Below are positions 24,701 through 29,881 of a stretch of DNA of 64,000 bases, piece by piece. Below the pieces are notes generated by a model. It had not been told where the DNA came from, ran no database searches, and saw nothing but the letters and a program-made list of their open reading frames with translations. Source of the stretch: Apoderus coryli (lineage: Eukaryota > Arthropoda > Insecta > Coleoptera > Attelabidae). The DNA lies in NCBI GenBank assembly GCA_911728435.2, contig OU452200.1, forward strand, positions 23,141,715 through 23,205,714, given 5' to 3'. Position 1 is the stretch's first letter. Each line of letters starts with the position of its first letter. The translations under genes were made by a program, and so were the position numbers.

Positions 24701-27198
24701 GCTACCGAGCTGCCTTTTTCCTACCATGTTTGATTAACAATTTCTTTAGGTTATTGGTTCCTTCATATACCATATCTAAATAGCTTGCTTTATCCAGGAT
24801 CATAGGAAAGTATTGGTAGCATGCGGTTTCCACTAGTTCGCCTATGTCGTTTGGAGTTATTGTCAGTTTGACTTGGTACGCTACTTCGGTCACTCTTTTT
24901 GCTTGTTTTTTGGTCTTGTTTGTTACAGAGTATTTTCCTCCGAGTTTTGGCAGGTTTTGTAGTCATGTTTCGTGATTTTTGTTGATTGGTATGATCTTGT
25001 CAAGGTCTTCTAGGTTTTCCAGTTCCGTGAAACTTCTGACGAAGCTTATTACTTGATAAGCTTTGTATGGCCAGTCCGGTATGGCTATGGCTGCTTATAA
25101 TAATATATATTGCCGTACCGTGAGGGTCACATCGTCACATTTCAGTTTTCGGGGTACGCTACCAAAGTGATAAAGTGATCGAACGTAGAATCTAATATGA
25201 TAATTAACTTAAGACCAAAATTAAAATATTTGGTATAGACTAGAAATTATGTGAAACTACGTATTTAGGTTATTCCTTAAAATAAATTCAAAAATTTGAC
25301 GCCCACTAAGAAGAAGAATGAAAACCTGAGAATAGGGTGGACAATTATTAATCTGTTCATCTAAATCTGACATGAAATAAATACACTGTTAGAATTAAAA
25401 TAAATTTTATAGGTACGGCACTAAACTTGATTAAAGAGTACTTCAATTCGCGAGAACATGCTCTCTTGGTTTCGGTTTCCAACTGCAGACCGAGACCTAC
25501 AAACTAGAATTGAGACCGAGACTTCCTTATCGAGGCAGAGTTCAAGGTACTTGGGGCCGAAAATATTTTCTATTTGTTGAATTTTTAAACTTTTTTTAAT
25601 CAAATTTTTAATTTATTTACAATTTATGTCATGCTGCAAAAGTTTTAACATTTTTCGTTAAACCTAAAAGATAATTAAACTTCGCATGTCTATTATAACA
25701 CAACTCATCATCTAGTTCTGTTATAACATTCGACGTCGACCAGACCGCGATCGAGATTGTTTTGGGACCGACACCAAGATAGTTTAACGAACCCATAATT
25801 TTTCGTATGAAAGTATGGCTCAAACACATTTAAGTTTAAAAATGCAGTAACATTATAATAAAAGAGACGTCTGTTTTGAGTATCTAATTGATATTTTATC
25901 TTATCGCTACGAGATGGGTCATACCGTTTAACGTGGACTCTGAACCACAACATGACTGAAAAATATTTAGTCCTGCCCTTATAGAACAATGACCTAACTA
26001 TAAAGTGTCTATCCTATGGCTCAGATTTGGGGTAGCCGTTGCCATCCGGCCTCTAATCGGTGTGTCAGATATGTTAACTTTTTCAAGAAATATAATTCTA
26101 TGCCGAAGTACCTACCATCCGCCCGGCATAGAACATTAGAACATAGAACTTTGTATTTAGTGTAATAGGATATGTCATAGATTTTGTAAAAAAATATATA
26201 CCTACATACTTAGTTCCAATTCAGCAAATAAACTAAATATTTTTAACGTATTGCCAGTATAATAATTATTATTTGCAGGGTGATTCAGGTGGACCTGTAA
26301 TGTTTAGAAGCTACAATGGTATTTACGAATTAATTGGTAAGATTTTTTCAAATTATCGTGAACATTACAAATATTTACAAAATGTTCCGAATAGGTTAAA
26401 GTCAATAATGTAAACTTTCCAGTGAAAACAGCAGCTGACATCTGATGCAATAAGTTTTGCCAAGGCTCAAAATATACTTGCCCTCACATCAACACCTATT
26501 TATCAATTTCAACTACTTAGCTACTACAAATGCATTCATATATTTCCTCAAAAAAGACAAGTTTATCTTCATTCATTGTAAAATATAAATCACATTTATT
26601 TTCAAATGAGGCCACATATTTTGCTTTAATCGAATATTTTTGGTTTTTGGCATATTGATTATATAACATTCAGCATATTCTATTAAGTTCCAACAAAGTA
26701 GTCCCATTCAAATTATTACCGACCAAACGGCAGAGAATGCAGTGGAAGTTTCTACATTCCCTTAGCCAAAACATATCTGTATAAACATTCGGCAGCAAAA
26801 GTATAGAAGTTTTCGACATTTAGTAAGATAGTTGAATTTCAACACAGACACCGAACAGAGGCTTAAAATGCAGCCAGCCTCGGCTTTTGCACCCCCCCAC
26901 CCATAAACTGGGTAATTTCATTAGATTCTCACAGCCCAGAACGCCAGTGAATTGTGCTGTATTACTGTGGTGCCTTTTTTTACCAAGATAATTGCGGTTT
27001 TTCTGACCTGAAGTTTTTATTCGGAGTGGTATGTATCGATTTCGTTTAAAGTATTTTAATTTTTCAATTACAGGCATTTTAACACATACCTCAGATAGTA
27101 CTATTAAAAATGGTTTGTCATACTACAGCAGCATCAATGATAATTTGAAATGGATCACCCAAAATACCAAAGATGCTTGTTATTGCATTAAAACTTAA
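2885..27198 (+). CDS. Secreted S1-family serine protease homolog (7 exons, likely non-catalytic)
   Basis: Exons 2885-2935, 3798-3867, 16513-16699, 19494-19699, 20855-21060, 26279-26336 and 27074-27198 join to 903 nt (300 residues plus stop). All introns are GT-AG and the phases agree. Residues 1-17 are a hydrophobic signal peptide. A short linker ends in CKCKCGVP, and the chymotrypsin-fold domain starts at K|IIGG. Asp102 (DIALLKM), YGWGES and GDSGGP (Ser195) are present, and the linker Cys can pair with the Cys of SPICLS. The His57 motif is changed: TAASHVF replaces TAAHC, so position 57 is Ser and His sits one place later. Cys42, Cys58, Cys191 and Cys220 are all absent and position 189 is Pro. 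I infer a secreted serine protease homolog (pseudoenzyme) of the insect haemolymph/venom-like group. Homology is very secure, the role is not. Its introns are filled with transposons, yet the frame is intact, so the gene is probably functional. Confidence 0.9.
3480..3507 (+). ncRNA. Hammerhead-like core (Penelope-type remnant)
   Basis: CTGATGA is followed by a short hairpin GGAGC/GCCCC (one A-C mismatch) and GAAAC: the CUGANGA, stem II and GAAAC order of a hammerhead core. Convincing stems I and III were not found, so this is probably a remnant. The following ACATGT is shared with the core at 28119. Confidence 0.4.
3798..3867 (+). CDS. Protease homolog exon 2: short pro-region
   Basis: 70 nt between the acceptor TTGCAG and the donor GTAAGT. 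It reads VADSNDLYDRRSILDFFLSP then CKC and ends one base into the next codon, which exon 3 completes as Lys. The Cys-x-Cys immediately before the protease domain is common in insect S1 proteins. Confidence 0.8.
4119..5175 (+). pseudogene. Crypton-like tyrosine recombinase relic
   Basis: From ATG 4119 (MSSDSEIENCYWQNLN) a broken reading frame continues through VMMAYFQELSKTMKPSSLWS, HYSKLQALLKTKSEGFKSKK, and, after an intron-like gap at about 4491-4552 (GTAATA...TTTTAG), VALIIGISGAYRKQELRNIK and IIHIPDSKTKRQRSFVVS. It then reads GHCFRRSSATILVDAGGDL, FKRHGGWPSSAVAEGYVDNS and ends NNYYNKNK before TAA near 5173. The tyrosine-recombinase residues are visible: Arg in AYRKQE, H-x-x-R in GHCFR, HGGW and the Tyr of EGY. 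Frameshifts are needed between blocks, so it is inactive. Such proteins are known from Crypton elements and derived genes. It lies in intron 2 of the protease homolog. Confidence 0.7.
5366..5500. repeat. Foldback MITE with nested inverted repeats
   Basis: Outer arms at 5366-5389 and 5472-5498 are inverted copies (ACGTAATACGTGTTGTAA against TTACAACACTTATTACGT). Inner arms TTACGCAC (5411) and GTGCGTAA (5437) surround a GCCGC/GCGGC stem. The whole can fold into one long hairpin. Confidence 0.6.
5501..7710. other. AT-rich intronic sequence, no gene seen
   Basis: Short open frames here have no recognisable motifs. A GAAATAAAGGCTTATTATTATTATC stretch near 6033-6057 resembles the 3' tail of a LINE. 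A (ATT)n run lies around 6500-6520. Confidence 0.4.
7711..7957 (+). repeat. Gypsy 5' LTR
   Basis: 247 bp, TGTAAGAAAA...TTTTACA, preceded by target duplication ATAC. It contains AATAAAAG near its 3' part. The bases that follow, AAGCAGCGGTGGGATAAACC, would be the primer-binding region, but I could not assign the tRNA. Confidence 0.9.
7958..8370 (+). other. Gypsy leader before the LINE insertion
   Basis: Non-coding AT-rich sequence between the 5' LTR and the LINE. The leader resumes at 10263-10402 before gag. Confidence 0.5.
8514..10073 (+). CDS. LINE reverse transcriptase (truncated N-terminus, intact frame)
   Basis: 519 codons from the first ATG; the frame is open further back to about 8383. 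It has the non-LTR RT blocks in order: KRAVVVPIFKKGDKNEPENY and RPISLLPIFSKIVERAM, QFGFRGGRNTVSAIHDL, VFCDLSKAFDCVPHDILLRK, IGVPQGSVLGPLLFLIFVND and FADDTAF (the catalytic Asp pair), then the RRLRSGVFALRNLS and YAILMWGHAAG thumb/tail region typical of Jockey/R1-like LINEs. There are no stops or frameshifts, unlike almost every other LINE in the window. It lacks the apurinic endonuclease, so it cannot act alone. Confidence 0.85.
   Translation: MQYLQKLRVPDGEFSFDGIGYIEVRDIISNLKNKPSRDVYGLNVKSVKSIRELILVPLTQLINLCFREGIFPEVLKRAVVVPIFKKGDKNEPENYRPISLLPIFSKIVERAMASRIMWHFERHGLFADSQFGFRGGRNTVSAIHDLISGILDAFNKRQSALTVFCDLSKAFDCVPHDILLRKLKYYKFDTSSVSLLASFLSERIQKVRTNKGISESLPITIGVPQGSVLGPLLFLIFVNDLPIQNQENLTFEQFADDTAFTYRNNNLDIVLAESSQAESAVANWFESNKLFLNTNKTMRMLFSLKSNDNYCGSDGVVRFLGVWLDPKLKWDEHTEIISRRLRSGVFALRNLSQCASKSVVRTAYFALVHSHIAYAILMWGHAAGASRVFGMQRRAVRVLEGLKYGEDCRQAFIDNNILTLPSLFILESLIYVKKNCGAYSRSQDLHGYETRYRDHFIVEYQRLQRCQNGPNYLAPKLYNKLPTEVKSLSDKLFKTKIKSWLLSKAFFSVNDYFNSTVIV
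10230..10261 (+). repeat. (TTAC)n LINE tail microsatellite
   Basis: About six TTAC units directly after the AATAAAG of the LINE. Simple-repeat tails of this kind mark the 3' end of some LINE families. Confidence 0.7.
10403..11986 (+). CDS. Gypsy Gag-protease polyprotein
   Basis: 527 residues. A Ser/Arg-rich N-terminus (residues 1-45) is followed by a capsid-like region with the usual WxxWKELL and LxxRF features. Two CCHC zinc knuckles follow (CYNCREVGHFSTKC from residue 281, CTVCKRLGHEAHQC from residue 301). A retropepsin domain has its active site in VDTGCGAVL (Asp 348) and DIPVLVGQTFL downstream. The protein binds element RNA and forms particles, and the protease cleaves the polyprotein. 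The frame ends in a TGA created by the deletion junction with the RT region. In intact relatives gag-pol continues here, so this product is a truncated polyprotein. Confidence 0.88.
   Translation: MGRSRSSSSDSSSSSSSDGNYKRSKHHTTPRKKSRSLPSTSKRSYTPPRSDKVSRLENLVEKLIRHQADSQPETRRVFAKPDCIPEFTPGNPNLSSSKWIDKIEQLSKINNWDEQTTIFLMQSRLGGLARRWYDNLPSYQMTWTQWKELLLRSFPEHHNFASTLRALVNRFKLPHESWSRYYFDKMELIGACEIVGKKAVSCVIDGIKDQSIQAAAMAGRYETPDALYAEYLSTLRPEVKPQMEKKFEEDVRYIKKRPLSDRLGEPSRKLQKPGNKNPQRCYNCREVGHFSTKCPKPKLECTVCKRLGHEAHQCRRNVKNNIVESNEPHQEYFFECLVNGNPVKSYVDTGCGAVLVQDSLCKERKLKCSPCKTTISGYGGSSIKVLGKTHFKLKVDEAELEVDAFVVPDSAQDIPVLVGQTFLNNENIMLIVCGEKVRLLDASADICQTLDLPAAKIPLWAKNSTVITPRTTALIAVTSRGEYGGDVYVQRSSRFCPGKEHIIEDCVTHSENGFVAVSNLSAKEILP
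11979..14321 (+). CDS. Gypsy Pol: partial RT, RNase H, integrase
   Basis: An open frame of about 780 codons without a proper start; the first ATG is at 12111. It begins at the RT motif FLDLASGYHQIELD, so the fingers region before it is missing. It then has YMDDIL (about residue 65), the thumb EYLGHEIS and KFPVPTDIKTVRQFLGLTSY, RNase H with VHTDASKWGIGG, the HHCC zinc domain around YWFPKMRKYLKSYLSCCLPC, and the integrase core with IHIDHLGPF, IISDRGSCYTS and NGQVERYNRTI (D, D, E). The C-terminus has YRKGDKVLVR and KYSGPYEITKIL. The frame differs from gag (+1 relative), which fits a deletion that also shifted frame. Domain identity is certain; function as an enzyme is unlikely without the missing RT part. 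Confidence 0.88.
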   Translation, partial: FLDLASGYHQIELDKSSISKTAFVTPDGHYEYLRVPFGLCNAPAVFQRTINRVLGSLRYGKALAYMDDILIPATEFHSATEYLRDVLQAIRDAGLTLRLSKCQFFMEKIEYLGHEISKHGVQPGQSKVAAVKKFPVPTDIKTVRQFLGLTSYFRKYIKNFATIAKPLTTLTKKDITFSWGSEQRKAFDTLKEKLITRPVLAVYDPELKTEVHTDASKWGIGGILLQTQKAGNLRPVLYYSKQTTKEEQRYHSYELETMAVVYTLKAFRIYLIGIEFKVVTDCNALRTTLSKRDLVPRIGRWWLSIQEYTFEIEYKPGHKMAHADALSRNPIGDSLVSVNLVNINQEDWVLSAQSTDSRCKYVIDVLSKDPTDKEEKQIHKEFSLLNNRLYKNTEDGKKWVVPKGARRQVVMHFHDGGGHMGLDKTISLISKNYWFPKMRKYLKSYLSCCLPCLYNKEPSGRKAGYLHPIEKISVPFDTIHIDHLGPFVKSKKKNMYLIVIVDAFTKFVFMKAVPSTRTLPVIRFLETVIENFGIPRRIISDRGSCYTSKKFDEFCESLNVKHILNATATPRANGQVERYNRTILASLAASTDDEQRWDEAIPKIRWGLNSTTNSSTGKSPYELIFGYLPRSVANSLLDNDVAASANDRDLATVRARAKSTIDAKQKERKASYDKRRCAGRTYRKGDKVLVRTYATTNQGQSKKLLPKYSGPYEITKILDHDRYVVEDLKGSSRSKTKYKEIVSLDKLKLYNVKVSSDSEVECLSNDEDPQVNCMSSKIAG
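14322..14502 (+). other. Gypsy 3' non-coding region and polypurine area
   Basis: Short AT-rich stretch ending in CACGAGGACGTGGAAGATGG and AGCGTAGCCGAC directly before the 3' LTR. GAGGACGTGGAAGATGG is the purine-richest piece and the best candidate for plus-strand priming. Confidence 0.45.
14503..14749 (+). repeat. Gypsy 3' LTR
   Basis: 247 bp and, by eye, identical to 7711-7957. It is followed by ATAC, the second copy of the target duplication. Confidence 0.9.
14754..15230. repeat. Repeat segment around the 15.0-kb hammerhead copy
   Basis: Sequence on both sides of the ribozyme (GAGAGTTTG on one side, GGTACAGAAATGTAG and CTAGATGTCGCCAAA on the other) matches the 44.4-kb unit. CTAGATGTCGCCAAA is inverted relative to it, so this copy is rearranged. 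The 14754-15000 part has no gene I recognise. Confidence 0.5.
15035..15114 (-). ncRNA. Decayed hammerhead ribozyme (retrozyme family copy)
   Basis: On the minus strand it aligns base for base with the ribozyme at 44646-44725: outer helix CTGTCAATTAC with GTGGTTGACAG, TCACCA, CTGATGA, then GTCGTGGATGGAC, GAAAC, GGCC and ATC. Stem II has a G-G mismatch, the short stem III has a C-A mismatch and the inner helix I has lost a pair (TGGTAA). It is therefore probably inactive. Confidence 0.75.
15600..15655. repeat. Perfect 26-bp inverted repeat with 4-nt loop
   Basis: Bases 15600-15625 (ATGCAATGTTTGCTTGGTAC core) are exactly complementary to 15630-15655, with loop CATT at 15626-15629. In RNA it would be a perfect hairpin, in DNA a cruciform-prone palindrome. 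Confidence 0.85.
15735..15774. repeat. (AT)n microsatellite
   Basis: About 20 uninterrupted AT units. Confidence 0.9.
15885..16245. repeat. Foldback element with inverted terminal arms
   Basis: AACCAAACCTAACCTGGACT, ACTACTGTA and AATATTGCTG on the left (about 15917-15972) recur in reverse on the right: CAGCAATATT (16150), TACAGTAG (about 16198) and AGTCCAGGTGATAGGTTTGG then TTAGG (16209-16236). It looks like a MITE or foldback transposon inside intron 2 of the protease homolog. Confidence 0.55.
16246..16512. other. End of intron 2, nothing recognised
   Basis: AT-rich intronic sequence leading to the exon 3 acceptor (TTTCCAG). Confidence 0.4.
16513..16699 (+). CDS. Protease homolog exon 3: IIGG to the altered His57 motif
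   Basis: 187 nt after a TTTCCAG acceptor, ending at donor GTAAGC. It carries CGVPNRNQGK, then IIGGQQLNTHEFPWA (start of the catalytic domain) and VPATLINNKYVITAASHVF. The Cys42 position is Val, the His57 position is Ser and the Cys58 position is His. The upstream intron is 12.6 kb and holds Crypton and Gypsy elements. Confidence 0.92.
17100..17880 (+). pseudogene. Decayed Tc1-like transposase relic
   Basis: SSLLQQGYNASAAASVSSNL and SVRRIVGN form an N-terminal fragment, followed by DLIRRKIYTIYDEQRVPTIK. After several frameshifts, the end region (about 17620-17870) corresponds to CQSYRGYVAPT and TSPTLSG, the degraded NPIExxW and C-terminal part of DDE proteins of this group. Stops and frame changes are frequent. 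It lies just 5' of the mariner element in intron 3. Confidence 0.5.
17894..19183 (-). mobile_element. mariner DNA transposon, 1290 bp, TA target duplication
   Basis: Inverted terminal repeats of about 30 bp (CGAGGATTGCCTTTTATATT at 17894; its inverted, slightly diverged partner ends CCTCG at 19183) are flanked by TA at 17892-17893 and 19184-19185. Length, TIRs and TA duplication are textbook mariner. The transposase on the minus strand is broken into pieces. Confidence 0.92.
17959..19011 (-). pseudogene. mariner transposase (DD34D type), frameshifted
   Basis: Reading from about 19011 down: LNREHFLAIIFYNFRRGLTQ and QQCMDELNSIFGDEAPS, then a damaged linker. An open part at 18779-18366 has IYQEIETTLGISGTSIHSIL, IPPNLSIAQKKARVDWSKEM and TGDESWIYAYEPESKQ (first Asp). 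After a frameshift a second part at 18321-17959 has ITLHHDNASSHTS (second Asp) and YSPDLAPNDFFLFPYVKNKL (third Asp), ending at TGA/TAA near 17959. All three catalytic Asp are still visible, but the frameshifts make it inactive. Confidence 0.88.
19186..19493. other. Remainder of intron 3
   Basis: AT-rich, no coding signal seen; ends with the acceptor CATTGCAG of exon 4. Confidence 0.4.
19494..19699 (+). CDS. Protease homolog exon 4: Asp102 region
   Basis: 206 nt between TTGCAG and GTAAGT. It reads NVSPYDIKVTLGQFDRC, then VLTHPGF and SHDIALLKM (Asp102 retained), ending SPICLSTPS. The upstream intron contains a mariner element. Confidence 0.92.
19700..20854. other. Intron 4 with a repeat-like segment at about 20240-20480
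   Basis: The segment 20247-20480 has a minus-strand open frame (SHSGCSYGISRLFLKIKPCC, WSEPSYFPSYRAILKTLNFG) and ends on the plus strand with GGGACACCCTGTA, a terminal motif shared with other repeats here. It resembles a dispersed element, but I cannot name it. A short hairpin around GATTGTTAATCGCC lies near 20680-20725. Confidence 0.35.
20855..21060 (+). CDS. Protease homolog exon 5: GWG to pre-Ser195 region
   Basis: 206 nt between AATAG and GTAGGT. It reads LGQVATVYGWGEST, then LGLPVLGRNEC and QQCIGVIGSISPTTK. The Cys168/Cys182 pair is present. The usual D-S-C-Q before GDSGG is replaced by P-T-T-K. Confidence 0.9.
21300..24044 (-). pseudogene. LINE ORF2 (EN-RT-RNase H), broken
   Basis: Endonuclease start LRVNLNRCRAAHDLAYATAV and ILAVSEPNKN (24044-23802), and FIIGDFNAKSEGWGSPTTDE (about 23755). 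RT fragments: FTERELKEAVDSMKVGKAPG and FPEKWKIANLILIKK (23352-22930), TIAFADDLGILV (catalytic FADD, about 22575) and KYLGITLDKDISFGPHILEA (22586-22140). RNase H and tail pieces continue to about 21300 (DDWLARHA; CNRTVETAHHV). The block between RT palm fragments is frame-broken. Confidence 0.75.
24044..24900 (-). pseudogene. LINE ORF1 (Gag-like, zinc knuckles)
   Basis: Fragments EVAYQVKLTITPNDIGELVE (24893-24702), VVFHVRHIDAVTTQKEVEES and then CFRCWKLDHNMKDC (24495-24181), the first CCHC knuckle, followed by CSKCATPSAQTNIEGHQVGN and NFKC (about 24170-24080). Nucleic-acid chaperone type protein; broken by frameshifts. Confidence 0.7.
25191..26278. other. Intron 5 remainder, no gene recognised
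   Basis: Minus-strand open frames at 25421-25989 have no motif I recognise. Otherwise AT-rich sequence up to the exon 6 acceptor. Confidence 0.35.
26279..26336 (+). CDS. Protease homolog exon 6: GDSGGP serine exon
   Basis: 58 nt between TTTGCAG and GTAAGA, reading GDSGGPVMFRSYNGIYELI. The nucleophile Ser195 and its oxyanion context are intact. The upstream 5.2-kb intron holds a decayed LINE. Confidence 0.92.
26337..27073. other. Intron 6, no gene recognised
   Basis: Nothing beyond a C-rich run (GCACCCCCCCACCC near 26890). Confidence 0.4.
27074..27198 (+). CDS. Protease homolog exon 7: C-terminus and stop
   Basis: 125 nt after a TTACAG acceptor. It reads GILTHTSDSTIKNGLSYYSS, then INDNLKWITQNTKDACYCIKT and TAA at 27196-27198. 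The usual Cys220 of the GxVSWGxxC segment is missing. The end has an unusual Cys-Tyr-Cys. Confidence 0.88.
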
Positions 27199-27460
27199 TA
27201 CATTTCAAGACAATTTATTATTTAGATTTCATACATAATTTATATTTTGATTCACTTAAACACAATAAAATATTTATTTAACAATATCGTGTTTGTTACT
27301 TCCTAGTCAAACGAAAATTTAGATTGACGGTTCGCCAGTGCCAATAAACAAAACAAATTTAGATTTCATAAATATTTTTTATTTTGATTCAGTAAAAACA
27401 ATAACATATTTATTTGATCATGTCGTGTTTGTTAATTTCTAGTCCAACGAAAATGTTACA
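27199..27460 (+). repeat. 3' UTR of the protease homolog with an imperfect tandem duplication
   Basis: A polyadenylation signal AATAAA lies at 27264-27269. The segment from about 27222 (TTTAGATTTCATA) to 27318 (CAAACGAAAAT) recurs, diverged, at 27358-27455. In the second copy AATAAA is changed to AATAAC. Confidence 0.55.
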
Positions 27461-28720
27461 ACACGGCTTGAACCAGACTAAACGGTATATTTATTATCAA
27501 ACATGTGAAAAATTGTTGGAATTTATACATTGTACTTATGTGCCATAAGTCTCAAATTATTTTCTGAATTTTTACAATTTAAAATATCTCCACCCAACCT
27601 AATATTTAATAGTATTCCGCTGAATTTAATCCCTAACATTATCGGCACAAAACTAAAGACGTCAGTTGTCAGTAGCTGACGACCGGAAATTCTCGATATT
27701 AGGTTAAAGTTAAATTTAAGTATACAGATCTGTATAAACATAACCTCAACAATTGACATTTGTCATTTACCATTAGTTGCTAAAAATGTTGAAAACAACT
27801 TAAAAATTTTCTTAAAATTTCTTGAAAATCAATAATGATAAACAAAAAGAAACACTTTCAATATAAATAAAAGCATTATGCCATTAATAATAAGTTATTA
27901 TTTAAGTTTATGTTAAATTCCAAAGTTTCATTTTACTTTTCATATAATGCAGTGCATTGAGTTTATGTTACTTATATAAAATGTCCACATAACCCCTTTT
28001 TTCACAAAATGGTAAGAAACATCTATTGTTCAAACTGTTGTACACATTATAAAATTACTTATTTCTTATTTTAGAATATGTTATATTAAGAAGAATGAAA
28101 CCTTGTACTTGATTGTCACTGATGATGAGAAGTTTTTTTTCGAAACATGTCTGACTGACTTAGGCGATGTGCCTCGAAGTTTTTAAAATATAAATATATT
28201 TGTTTTGTGGAGCAGACGTCATTTAATTTCTATATTAATCATCGCTCCTCTTAGAATGGATTATTTCATAAAATAATATTTTAATTATTTACCTGAGTAT
28301 TAAATAATGCTATAGATACTTACACAACATTCAGAAATAATTGAAAATTCCAAAAATATGTTGGGAAGAAATGAAACACAATTCTTTAAAACTACAAGTT
28401 TCCCAAAATAAAGCACATCTGCTTGGACTATTAATAATTGTAGCAAAATAATAGTCTCTCCGCATGGGGGTCAATTCTTGAACACCGAGGAGAAAGTAGA
28501 ACGGCCAAGAAACTTACTTGTAACTATTTCAAAAATCAAAAATACTACTACTACTACCAAAATACGAGTAATAGTATTCTAGTACTTGCCTAGCTCTGTG
28601 TGCTATCCTTAACGACAACACTCATGGCCTTTTTTAAATGAATTTTACAGTTTTAGTTTTAATATCACATAGCAAATAATTTGACATTTTTTTTACTTAG
28701 AAAAATCAAAAACTACAGAA
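27461..28720. other. Intergenic sequence after the protease homolog
   Basis: AT-rich, with the hammerhead-like core at 28119-28146. No coding feature recognised. Confidence 0.4.
28119..28146 (+). ncRNA. Hammerhead-like core (Penelope-type remnant)
   Basis: CTGATGA, then GAGAA/TTTTC able to pair with one G-T wobble, then GAAAC followed by ATGT. It has the same layout and flanking TCACTGATGATG and GAAACATGT as 3480-3507, so both belong to one repeat family. Outer helices not established. Confidence 0.4.
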
Positions 28721-28724
28721 TAAA

Positions 28725-28900
28725 TATAAGGCCCTTCACTCATCCCCTGCACCGTGAGCAAAGAAGTGACACCGCTTTCAGGGCCACAGTGTCTCCCGGC
28801 ACGCTTGAGCTCTATTTATTTGTGATTCTGTTTATGTACCGTTTTGTAAAGCGCCTTTTTATATCTTTAATAGTGCTAAATAATAAATAAATAAATAAGT
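28725..28900 (+). pseudogene. LINE 3' end fragment
   Basis: Frame reading HREQRSDTAFRATVSPGTLE resembles the extreme C-terminus of insect LINE ORF2. It is followed by a (AATA)n tail at about 28880-28900 that joins the tandem duplication. Confidence 0.4.
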
Positions 28901-28901
28901 G

Positions 28902-29071
28902 AGAGAGAGAGAGAGAGAGATGTTTCTGGCGACATCTAGCATGAACAGGCAATATGCCGGGTGAAACACAGTTCACAAACGATGGCCGGACAAGAAGTAA
29001 CAACTTATATCCTATTGCCAACACTAGATGCGCCCGAATCCCCTAGCAGGGAGGCTTTATTTAAGAATTAG
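28902..29071 (-). repeat. Retrozyme-related segment without ribozyme (copy A)
   Basis: Read on the minus strand it matches the non-ribozyme part of the 44.4-kb unit: GGGCGCATCTAGTGTTGG, GAACTGTGTTTCACCCGGC, GCTAGATGTCGCCA. It begins next to a (GA)n run and is nearly identical to the insertion at 42381-42583. Confidence 0.65.
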
Positions 29072-29121
29072 TTAGAAGAAGAAAATAGTTAGTAATTCTT
29101 AAATAAATAAGTGTTTATTGC

Positions 29122-29634
29122 TGTCCTGTGGAAGGTTGTTCGTCTAGAGCGAGATATACAGCAATATCGTTTTTTCGATGTCCAAAAGAACTCGAAAGGT
29201 ACGTACAATTATATTATTTACCTTGCCATATTTTAAAATAAAATATTATTAAATTACTTAATTTTTTGTGAATGCTTTTATCGAAACTCACTTTTTCTAG
29301 TAGCATGATTTCCGAACCATTTTGTGTCCGGAAATTTTTATTAAATTTTAGTTCGAAAAATGTTAGTATGTAGTTTAAAAATGTAAAAAAATGTGCAAAA
29401 AGCGCCGTAAAGTGTCATTATTACTTAACTATTGCCTATATCATAAATATATTCTACCGATGTCAAATTTGGAAGACGGCGTTGAAGTTCTTTGGCGGTC
29501 ATAAATATGCAGAGTTAACTAAAGAGCAGAGCCACAACCCTATAAAAGTCTGCAGTTTACATTTTTCAGCAGAAAGTTTTTATAATCAAGCAAAAAATCG
29601 CATTTTTTATGCTTTGCGATTCTTTCATTGTTAA
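29122..29634 (+). pseudogene. THAP-domain fragment, copy 1 (two exons)
   Basis: Exon-like part 29122-29198 reads CPVEGCSSRARYTAISFFRC and PKELER before donor GTACGT. The second part, 29460-29634, reads CQIWKTALKFFGGHKYAELT, then NPIKVCSLHFSAESFYN and stops. Together they give the C2CH zinc module of THAP proteins (C-x4-C ... C-x2-H in VCSLHF). The second part is preceded by CTACCG, not an AG acceptor, and no Met was found, so I take it as a gene or transposase remnant. THAP domains bind DNA and occur in P-element-type transposases and host regulators. Confidence 0.6.
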
Positions 29635-29661
29635 TTGCTAAATAATAAATAAATAAATAAG

Positions 29662-29832
29662 TGAGAGAGAGAGAGAGAGATGTTTCTGGCGACATCTAGC
29701 ATGAACAGGCAATATGCCGGGTGAAACACAGTTCACAAACGATGGCCGGACAAGAAGTAACAACTTATATCCTATTGCCAACACTAGATGCGCCCGAATC
29801 CCCTAGCAGGGAGGCTTTATTTAAGAATTAGT
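29662..29832 (-). repeat. Retrozyme-related segment without ribozyme (copy B)
   Basis: Second copy of 28902-29071, made by the 760-bp tandem duplication. Confidence 0.65.
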
Positions 29833-29881
29833 TAGAAAAAGAAAATAGTTAGTAATTCTTAAATAAATAAGTGTTTATTGC

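Larger units (their letters stand above)
21113..25190 (-). mobile_element. Decayed, nearly full-length LINE with gag, EN, RT and RNase H
   Basis: On the minus strand the order is: 5' UTR near 25190, ORF1 (about 24950-24044), endonuclease (about 24040-23600), reverse transcriptase (about 23450-22140), RNase H remnants (about 21600-21480), a zinc-like tail (about 21390-21310) and a 3' end with an A tract near 21113-21122. The 3' end matches the plus-strand fragment at 49145-49325. Many frameshifts and stops. The layout fits R1/I-group elements that carry RNase H. Located in intron 5 of the protease homolog. Confidence 0.8.
28875..29636 (+). repeat. Tandem duplication, copy 1 (762 bp)
   Basis: Runs from GCTAAATAATAAAT to CATTGTTAATT and is repeated at once as copy 2 with only a few differences (GA-repeat length and a few single bases). 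It contains a retrozyme-related segment and a THAP fragment. Confidence 0.9.

Noticed and set aside
25421..25989. Minus-strand open frames in intron 5
   Set aside because: Three short frames without any recognised motif; could be the edge of an unknown repeat but not supportable as genes.
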